DNA of 51,009 nucleotides from assembly GCA_910579685.1 (NCBI GenBank), contig CAJTVN010000029.1:1-51009 (forward strand), given 5' to 3'. Positions within the stretch are counted from its first letter, which is position 1. The number at the start of each line of letters is the position of its first letter. Made by a program: the position numbers and the translations under genes. The DNA comes from an uncultured Lachnospiraceae bacterium (GTDB lineage: Bacteria; Bacillota; Clostridia; Lachnospirales; Lachnospiraceae). The notes under the pieces are model-generated. The model saw nothing but the letters and a program-made list of their open reading frames with translations. It ran no database searches and had not been told where the DNA came from. This document shows, one piece after another, positions 23,605 to 29,961 of this stretch.

Positions 23605-26016
23605 TTACTTCTGTACAAGGTTCACGATTCTTCCGGGAACATAGATTTCCTTCACAATCGTGCCGGTGAGCTTTTCCGCCACCGCTTCCTTTGCCTTCGC
23701 AATGACGGCATCCTTTTCTTCCGACTTGTTTATGACAAGGGTCGCCCTGGTCTTTCCGTTGATCTGAACGGCGATTTCCACGGTCGCCTCCTGGGTCTTT
23801 GCCTCGTCAAAGGACGGCCAGCTTGTCTGGTACAGCCTGCCCTCAAAGCCCATGTTCTGCCAGATTTCCTCCGTAATGTGGGGCGCCACCGGATTAAGCA
23901 GCGTGAGCAAGGTCCGGAATTCACCCCTGGATACGGCGTTCTTTTTGTAGAAATCGTTGATCAGAGCCATCATGGCCGCAATGGCCGTGTTGTATTTGAG
24001 ATTCTCAAAATCATTGCTGACCTTTTTGATGGTCTGATGCATCTTCACTTCCATATCGGAGGTATAACCCTCCCCGTCTGTCACGATATCCTGCAGCTTC
24101 CACACGCGCTCCAAAAATCTTCTGCAACCCTTTACCCCGTCCTCAGACCAGGATGCGCTCAGATCAAAAGCCCCGATAAACATCTCATAGGTCCGCAGGG
24201 TGTCCGCGCCGTACTCTCTCACAATATCGTCCGGATTCACCACGTTTCCTCTGGACTTGCTCATCTTTTCCCCGTTGGATCCGAGGATCATGCCGTGGGA
24301 CGTCCTTTTCAGATAAGGCTCCGGGCAGGGAACCGCTTTCTCGTCATATAAGAATTTATGCCAGAAGCGGGAGTAGAGCAGATGCAGGGTGGTATGCTCC
24401 ATTCCGCCGTTGTACCAGTCAACCGGCATCCAGTAATCCAGGGCCTGCTTGCTGGCAAGGGCCTGGTCGTTGCTGGGATCCGTATAGCGCAGGAAATACC
24501 AGGAGGATCCGGCCCACTGAGGCATAGTGTCGGTCTCTCTCTTTGCCGGGCCGCCGCAGTGCGGGCAGGTGGTGTTTACCCAGTCCGTCATTGCCGCAAG
24601 CGGCGACTCGCCGTTGTCCGTGGGCATATAGCTCTCCACCTCGGGAAGCTCTAAGGGAAGCTCGCTCTCTGGAATCGCCACAAAGCCGCACTTGTCACAG
24701 TGCACGATGGGGATTGGCTCGCCCCAGTAACGCTGCCTGGAAAATACCCAGTCACGAAGCTTGAAATTGGTCTTTTCATGGCCGATTCCCTTCTGTGTCA
24801 GAAATTCCACGATTTTTTTCTTGGCGTCCGCAACAGAAAGGCCGTCCAGGAAATCGGAGTTCACAAGAGTCCCCGATGCAACGTCCGTGTAGACAGCCTC
24901 GTTTACGTCCACAGGGCTTCCCGCCACTACCTCGATAATGGGCATGTCAAATTTCTTGGCAAACTCCCAGTCTCTCTCATCGTGGGCGGGCACGGCCATG
25001 ATGGCGCCCGTTCCGTAGGTCATGAGAACATAGTCGGAGATCCACACCGGGATCTCTTTCTTATTCACGGGATTCACCGCCATCAGCCCGTCCAGCATCA
25101 CCCCGGTCTTATTCTTTGCCAGCTCCGTCCGCTCAAAGTCGGATTTTCTCGCCGCCATCTCCCGGTAAGCGACCACATCCTCCCAGTTTTTGATCTCGTC
25201 CTTATATTTGTCGATAAAGGGATGCTCCGGGCTCATAACCATATAGGTGACGCCAAAAAGTGTGTCAGGCCTTGTGGTATAGACCGTAAGCTTGTCTTCC
25301 TTTCCCTTTAAGATAAAGTCAACCTCCGCACCGGTGGATTTCCCGATCCAGTTTTTCTGTGAAACCTTCACTCTCTCCACGTAATCCACCGTGTCAAGCC
25401 CCTGGATCAGCTTGTCCGCATAATCCGTGATCTTTAACATCCACTGGCTCTTCACCCTGCGGACCACCTCGCTGCCGCAGCGCTCGCAGACTCCGTTTAC
25501 AACCTCCTCATTGGCAAGCCCCACCTTGCAGGAAGTACACCAGTTGATGGGCATCTCCGATTTGTAGGCAAGTCCCGCATGAAACAGCTTTAAAAAGATC
25601 CACTGAGTCCATTTATAGTAATTCACATCCGTGGTATTGATCTCCCGCTCCCAGTCAAAGGAATAGCCAAGGGCGTGGAGCTGTCCCTTGAACCGCTTCA
25701 CGTTGTTTTCCGTCACCACTCTTGGGTGGATGTGATTTTGGATCGCATAATTCTCCGTGGGTAGTCCGAAAGCGTCCCAGCCCATGGGATAGAGCACGTT
25801 GTAACCCTGCATTCTTCTCTTCCTTGCCACAATGTCAAGCGCCGTGTACGGTCTCGGATGCCCCACATGAAGCCCCTGCCCCGAAGGATAAGGGAACTCA
25901 ACCAGCGCATAATATTTCGGCTTGGAATAATCGTCCGAGGTTTTGAACGCCTTTTCGTCATCCCAGACCTTCTGCCATTTGCCCTCTACTTCTCTGTGAT
26001 TGTATGGTGTCGCCAT
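23605..26016 (-). CDS. leuS: Leucyl-tRNA synthetase
   Basis: An 803-residue class I aminoacyl-tRNA synthetase that charges tRNA-Leu. The HIGH-type motif is HVGH (50-53) and the KMSKS loop is at 584-588 in GEKMSKSRGNVV. Zinc-binding Cys pairs lie in CTSCKVGLANEEVVNGVCERC, and the editing (CP1) domain region has VYTTRPDTLFG and MAVPAHDERDWEFAK. The length is normal for bacterial LeuRS. It is transcribed alone from a near-consensus promoter, and its leader of roughly 65 bases holds no T-box motif. Confidence 0.98.
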   Translation of the reverse strand: MATPYNHREVEGKWQKVWDDEKAFKTSDDYSKPKYYALVEFPYPSGQGLHVGHPRPYTALDIVARKRRMQGYNVLYPMGWDAFGLPTENYAIQNHIHPRVVTENNVKRFKGQLHALGYSFDWEREINTTDVNYYKWTQWIFLKLFHAGLAYKSEMPINWCTSCKVGLANEEVVNGVCERCGSEVVRRVKSQWMLKITDYADKLIQGLDTVDYVERVKVSQKNWIGKSTGAEVDFILKGKEDKLTVYTTRPDTLFGVTYMVMSPEHPFIDKYKDEIKNWEDVVAYREMAARKSDFERTELAKNKTGVMLDGLMAVNPVNKKEIPVWISDYVLMTYGTGAIMAVPAHDERDWEFAKKFDMPIIEVVAGSPVDVNEAVYTDVASGTLVNSDFLDGLSVADAKKKIVEFLTQKGIGHEKTNFKLRDWVFSRQRYWGEPIPIVHCDKCGFVAIPESELPLELPEVESYMPTDNGESPLAAMTDWVNTTCPHCGGPAKRETDTMPQWAGSSWYFLRYTDPSNDQALASKQALDYWMPVDWYNGGMEHTTLHLLYSRFWHKFLYDEKAVPCPEPYLKRTSHGMILGSNGEKMSKSRGNVVNPDDIVREYGADTLRTYEMFIGAFDLSASWSEDGVKGCRRFLERVWKLQDIVTDGEGYTSDMEVKMHQTIKKVSNDFENLKYNTAIAAMMALINDFYKKNAVSRGEFRTLLTLLNPVAPHITEEIWQNMGFEGRLYQTSWPSFDEAKTQEATVEIAVQINGKTRATLVINKSEEKDAVIAKAKEAVAEKLTGTIVKEIYVPGRIVNLVQK

Positions 26017-26088
26017 TTTACAAACATGCTCCTTTCTCTATCTGCGAATCTGCGCCCCTGGCACAAATCTCCGGACTTTCAAATCCTA

Positions 26089-26117
26089 ATTTTACCTATT
26101 ATTATGCGTCTTGTCAA
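26089..26117 (-). promoter_or_regulatory. Promoter of leuS
   Basis: Minus strand TTGACA (26112-26117) and TAAAAT (26089-26094) with the ideal 17-base spacer, between the terminator of the EF-G-like gene and leuS. Confidence 0.8.
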
Positions 26118-26140
26118 GTAAACTTCCGGCGCCGGACAGC

Positions 26141-26174
26141 AAAGATGCCGCATACCCCCATATGCGACATCTTT
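26141..26174 (-). terminator. Terminator of the EF-G-like gene
   Basis: AAAGATG-x-CGCATA pairs with TATGCG-x-CATCTTT (one internal mismatch) around a CCCCCA loop. The T-run is short, so the ending may be imperfect. Confidence 0.6.
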
Positions 26175-26197
26175 CTACCTTCTTCTAAAAAGAACCG

Positions 26198-28288
26198 TTA
26201 TTCGTCACTTCCCTCAGCATCCTTGGCCGCTCTCGCCGCCACTTCCTTCTCCTGTACGTCAGAGGGCGCCTGCTCATAACGCGCAAACGCATACTCAAAA
26301 TCACCTCTTCCGCCTGTCATGGAACGCAGATCCGTGCTGTATCCGAACATTCCCATCATGGGAACATCTGCCTCGATTACCTGCTTGCCGCCGGGTGCGG
26401 GATTCATACCGAGCACGCGGCCTCTCCTCTTATTCAAATCTCCCATGACGTCTCCGGTGTAGGTATCCGGAACCGTTACCTTGACCGACGCAATCGGCTC
26501 AAGAAGAACGGGTGTGGCCTCCATAAATCCCTTCTTAAACGCCTGGATGGCCGCTGTCTTAAACGCCATCTCGGACGAATCAACCGCATGATAGGATCCG
26601 TCATAGAGAATCGCCTTTACGCCGACTACGGGATAGGAAGCCAGAGGTCCCTTAAGGACGGATTCCTGGATTCCCTTTTCCACTGCCGGGAAATAATTCT
26701 TGGGAACCGCACCGCCGACAACCTCCTGCTCAAACACGTATGCCTCCTCCAGATTTCCGGAAGGCTCGAATCTCATCTTTACATGTCCGTACTGTCCGTG
26801 TCCGCCGGACTGCTTCTTATACTTGTATTCCACGTCCGATTTCTTGCGGATGGTCTCCCGGAATGCCACCTTGGGCTTCGTCAGCTCAACCTCCACCTTA
26901 TATTCGTTCAGAAGCTTGCTGGCAATCACCTCCAGATGCAGATCACCCATTCCATACAGAAGCATCTGTCTGTTTTCAGAATCGTTCACATATCTCATGG
27001 TCATATCCTCATGAGAAATCTTCTGAAGGGCCTGGGAAATCTTGTCAACATCCCCCTTGTTCTTGGGATTGTATCTCATATAGGTATAAGGGGTCGGCAT
27101 CTCCCATTTTCCGAATTTAATAGTGGTTGCCTTGGTTGACAGGCTGTTTCCGGTTCTTGCGCCGGTGAGCTTCGCAAGCGCTCCGATATCGCCCGCATGG
27201 AGCTCTTTTACCTCGATTGCCTTGCCTCCCTGCATCACATAGAGCTTACCGATCTTCTCCTCAACATCCTTATCCACGTTGTAGATCACGTCGTCGGTCT
27301 TAAGAACGCCGGAATTCACCTTGATCAGCGAATACTTGCCGATGAACGGATCCACGATGGTCTTCCAGATATAGGCGGATTTCGCCTTGGAGAAATCGTA
27401 ATCCGCATGGTAAATCTCATTGGTCTTCATATTGATACCCGCAACTTCCCTGTTTTCAGGGCTGGGGAAATACTTGATCATGTCATCAAGGAGTGTGTAA
27501 ATACCCTGGCAGAGCACGTTGGAGCCCATGGTCATGGGCACGATGCTTCCATCGCAGACATTGGTGCGCATTGCCGCCCGGATTTCCGCTTCCGAGAAAG
27601 TCTCCCCGCTGAAATAGCGCTCCATCATTTCCTCGCTGGTCTCCGCAACGGCTTCCATCAGCGTGTCGCGGCAAAGCTGCAGGTTCGCCTTATTGTATTC
27701 GGGAATCTCGCATTCCACCACTTCCTTGCCCTGCCATCTGTTTCCGGTCTCCGTGACAACATTGACATAGCCCACGAATTTTTCATTCTCACGGATGGGA
27801 AGATGGAAAGGCGCCATTTTCTTTCCGAACAGGTTCGTCATGTCCTCCACTACCTGGCGGAAGGAAGCATTATCAACGTCCATGTTGCTCACATAAACCA
27901 TCCTGGGCAGCTTATATTTTTCGCACAGATCCCATGCTCTCTGCGTGCCGACTTCCACTCCGGACTTGCCGTTCACCACGATAATGGCGGCTCCCGCAGC
28001 ACTGATCGCTTCTTCCACTTCCCCTGAGAAATCAAAAAAGCCGGGAGAATCGATCACGTTGATTTTGTATCCTGACCATTCCACGGGGATCACGGAAGTG
28101 CTGATGGATATTTTGCGCTTCTGCTCTTCCTTGCCATAGTCACTGACCGTATTTCCGTCCTCCACCTTTCCAAGGCGCGATGTGATGCCGGATAAGTATG
28201 CCATCGCCTCGGCCAGACTGGTCTTACCCGCACCGCCATGGCCGAGCAAAACAACGTTTCTAATCTTGTCAGTTGTGTAAATATTCAT
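26198..28288 (-). CDS. Elongation factor G-like GTPase (EF-G2/FusA2 type)
   Basis: A 696-residue protein with all EF-G domains: the G domain at 1-280 with P-loop GHGGAGKTS (16-24), domain II, and domains III-V ending with MGMFGYSTDLRSMTGGRG. Key motifs differ from the canonical translocase. The usual DTPGHVDF is DSPGFFDF, replacing the catalytic His by Phe, and the guanine-specificity motif NKMD is SNMD. These changes place it in the EF-G-like paralogue group rather than the housekeeping fusA, which normally sits next to ribosomal protein genes. It may still bind GTP and the ribosome, perhaps under stress; the exact role is unclear. The gene is monocistronic. Confidence 0.85.
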   Translation of the reverse strand: MNIYTTDKIRNVVLLGHGGAGKTSLAEAMAYLSGITSRLGKVEDGNTVSDYGKEEQKRKISISTSVIPVEWSGYKINVIDSPGFFDFSGEVEEAISAAGAAIIVVNGKSGVEVGTQRAWDLCEKYKLPRMVYVSNMDVDNASFRQVVEDMTNLFGKKMAPFHLPIRENEKFVGYVNVVTETGNRWQGKEVVECEIPEYNKANLQLCRDTLMEAVAETSEEMMERYFSGETFSEAEIRAAMRTNVCDGSIVPMTMGSNVLCQGIYTLLDDMIKYFPSPENREVAGINMKTNEIYHADYDFSKAKSAYIWKTIVDPFIGKYSLIKVNSGVLKTDDVIYNVDKDVEEKIGKLYVMQGGKAIEVKELHAGDIGALAKLTGARTGNSLSTKATTIKFGKWEMPTPYTYMRYNPKNKGDVDKISQALQKISHEDMTMRYVNDSENRQMLLYGMGDLHLEVIASKLLNEYKVEVELTKPKVAFRETIRKKSDVEYKYKKQSGGHGQYGHVKMRFEPSGNLEEAYVFEQEVVGGAVPKNYFPAVEKGIQESVLKGPLASYPVVGVKAILYDGSYHAVDSSEMAFKTAAIQAFKKGFMEATPVLLEPIASVKVTVPDTYTGDVMGDLNKRRGRVLGMNPAPGGKQVIEADVPMMGMFGYSTDLRSMTGGRGDFEYAFARYEQAPSDVQEKEVAARAAKDAEGSDE

Positions 28289-28458
28289 ATAGCTTCCTCC
28301 AGTTTATATGTTATTTGGGCATTTTGCCAATCCTTCCATCCGTGCTCTTTTCCTTGTCAAAAATCCCATGCGTATATTTTACTAAATTATCGGATTCATT
28401 ACAAGCAGAAACAAGCAATTTATACACATTTTTAGTTAAAAAACGGATTTTCCGCCCG

Positions 28459-28487
28459 TTGACTTTCGCACACTAAAGTGCTATATT
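28459..28487 (+). promoter_or_regulatory. Putative promoter of tyrA
   Basis: TTGACT (28459-28464) and TATATT (28482-28487) are 17 bases apart. They are bracketed by the inverted repeat GACTTTC (28461-28467)/GAAAGTC (28493-28499). Transcription from here would give a leader of about 340 bases before tyrA. Confidence 0.6.
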
Positions 28488-28523
28488 TACTATGAAAGTC
28501 CCGGACAGCGGCCATGGGGATGG

Positions 28524-28646
28524 GCGTGTTTACACGCACAGCCACATGGACATTGGACGGGCAAGCCGGTATGAGCAAGTAGGCCGATAGGCCGGATTGC
28601 GAATACCGGCGGCAGTCACGGGAGCGCCGAAGGTGCGGAGTGACTG
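28524..28646 (+). ncRNA. Structured leader RNA (three successive hairpins) before tyrA
   Basis: Three hairpins follow one another. The first is GCGTGT-TT-ACACGC (28524-28537). The second has 8-base arms GCCGGTAT/ATACCGGC (28565-28572 and 28603-28610). The third has 7-base arms CAGTCAC/GTGACTG (28613-28619 and 28640-28646) with an inner GCGCC/GGTGC pairing. I recognise no riboswitch or T-box family in it. It may be a regulatory leader of tyrA or an independent small RNA. Confidence 0.5.
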
Positions 28647-28662
28647 GCTTTCATTCCGTGAT

Positions 28663-28768
28663 GGTGCGCCGCATCAGCGGCTTTCATGCATGGCGGTGCG
28701 CCGCATCAGCGGCTTTCATGCATGGTGGTGCGCCGCATCAGCGGCTTTCATGCATGGTGGTGCGCCGC
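28663..28768 (+). repeat. 32-bp tandem repeat, three units plus a partial
   Basis: Three almost identical units of 32 bases (28663-28694, 28695-28726, 28727-28758) start with GGTGCGCCGC and end with TTTCATGCATGG; a fourth is cut after ten bases. Each unit contains a hairpin GCCGC-ATCA-GCGGC and the palindrome CATGCATG. Because 32 is not a multiple of three and the frames opened by it are shifted at each unit, the repeat is non-coding. Confidence 0.9.
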
Positions 28769-28838
28769 AAAGCGTTGCTTAAATGTATAGAAGATAAAAA
28801 ATCCTTCTCTTTTCGGGAAGGAATCCGGAGGTATAGAT

Positions 28839-29945
28839 ATGAAAAACGAAAACCTGACCTGTGGTTTTATCGGTCTGGGACTGATCGGCGGCTCCATAGC
28901 AAAGGCGCTGCGCCAGACTTACCCTGACGCCGCCCTGATCGGGTACGATACCAATACCCAGTCCCTTCAGCTTGCGCTCAGGGAGGGCGTGCTGAACGCC
29001 TCTGTAGAAGAGATCGGAGAAGAATTCAGAGACTGTGACTATATTTTCCTGTGTGCGCCCGTCTCCTGCAACGCCCAAAACCTGGAAAAAGTGAAAGCGT
29101 TCTTAAGCCCCCAATGCCTCCTTACGGATGTGGGAAGCGTCAAAACGGATATTCACAGCCACATTGAGGCGCTGGGCCTTGACGGGCAGTTCATCGGCGG
29201 ACATCCCATGGCGGGAAGCGAGCGCACCGGCTACCTGAACGCCAGGGCGCTCCTTCTGGAAAACGCCTATTATATTCTCACTCCAGCCCCCGGGGTTCCC
29301 GCCGAAAAGATAAGCGCCTACCGGGATCTCGTCTCTTCCCTGGGCGCCATTCCTTTGGTTCTGTCCTGCGATGAACACGATTATGTGACGGCGGCGGTCA
29401 GCCATCTGCCCCACGTGATCGCCTCCAGTCTCGTAAACCTGATCCGCAGCTCTGATTCCAGGGACGGAATCATGAAAATGATTGCGGCGGGAGGCTTCAA
29501 GGATATCACCCGGATCGCCTCCTCCTCCCCCGCCATGTGGCAGCAGATCTGCCTGACCAACGCGGAAAACATCGACGCGCTTCTGGATGCCTATATCGCC
29601 TCCCTGAAATCCATCCAGGAGGAAATCCGCAGTCACAGCGCCTCCTGCGTCTATGACTTTTTTGAACAGGCAAGGCTGTACCGTGATTCCTTCATAAACG
29701 CCTCCAGCGGCCCCATCAAGAAATCCTACGCCGTCAGCATCGAGATTGCGGACGAACCGGGCGCTCTGGCCTCCATCGCCACGATCCTTGCCCTCAACAA
29801 CATCAGCATCAAGAACATCGGCATTCTTCATAACCGGGAACAGCAGGACGGAGTTCTCGGAATTGAATTTTATGATCCGGAAAGCATCCGGGAGGCCAGA
29901 AGAATCCTGACCCCCAAGGGCTATGTGGTTCACGAAAAGAGCTGA
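28839..29945 (+). CDS. tyrA: Prephenate dehydrogenase with ACT domain
   Basis: A 368-residue enzyme of tyrosine synthesis that oxidatively decarboxylates prephenate to 4-hydroxyphenylpyruvate. The NAD-binding Rossmann motif GLGLIGGS is at 12-19. The substrate region has GGHPMAGSERTG, with the conserved His and Ser, and HLPHVIAS. A C-terminal ACT domain (about 295-368) begins SYAVSIEIADEPGALASIA and probably binds tyrosine as feedback inhibitor. GGAGG lies eight bases before the ATG. No other aromatic pathway gene is adjacent, so it seems to be a single-gene unit with the long structured leader described above. Confidence 0.96.
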   Translation: MKNENLTCGFIGLGLIGGSIAKALRQTYPDAALIGYDTNTQSLQLALREGVLNASVEEIGEEFRDCDYIFLCAPVSCNAQNLEKVKAFLSPQCLLTDVGSVKTDIHSHIEALGLDGQFIGGHPMAGSERTGYLNARALLLENAYYILTPAPGVPAEKISAYRDLVSSLGAIPLVLSCDEHDYVTAAVSHLPHVIASSLVNLIRSSDSRDGIMKMIAAGGFKDITRIASSSPAMWQQICLTNAENIDALLDAYIASLKSIQEEIRSHSASCVYDFFEQARLYRDSFINASSGPIKKSYAVSIEIADEPGALASIATILALNNISIKNIGILHNREQQDGVLGIEFYDPESIREARRILTPKGYVVHEKS

Positions 29946-29961
29946 GCTAAAAAATCAGCTC
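29939..29961. terminator. Hairpin shared by the convergent tyrA and fucokinase genes
   Basis: GAGCTGA (29939-29945) pairs with TCAGCTC (29955-29961). The loop holds an A-run, and both stop codons, one base apart, fall within the hairpin. It may end or protect both transcripts, though a downstream T-run is lacking. Confidence 0.45.

Larger units (their letters stand above)
28289..28838. other. 550-base divergent region between the EF-G-like gene and tyrA
   Basis: No protein gene. It holds the upstream region of the EF-G-like gene, a plus-strand promoter at 28459-28487, a series of hairpins (28524-28646) and a 32-base tandem repeat (28663-28768). It ends with a GGAGG ribosome site directly before tyrA. 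Confidence 0.8.

Noticed and set aside
28663..28768. Tandem repeat considered as a CRISPR array
   Set aside because: The units are directly adjacent with no spacers and there are no cas genes nearby.
28663..28768. GGTGCGCCGC in the repeat considered as a T-box core
   Set aside because: It does not match TGG-N-ACCGC, and it recurs in every unit without an antiterminator/terminator pair.
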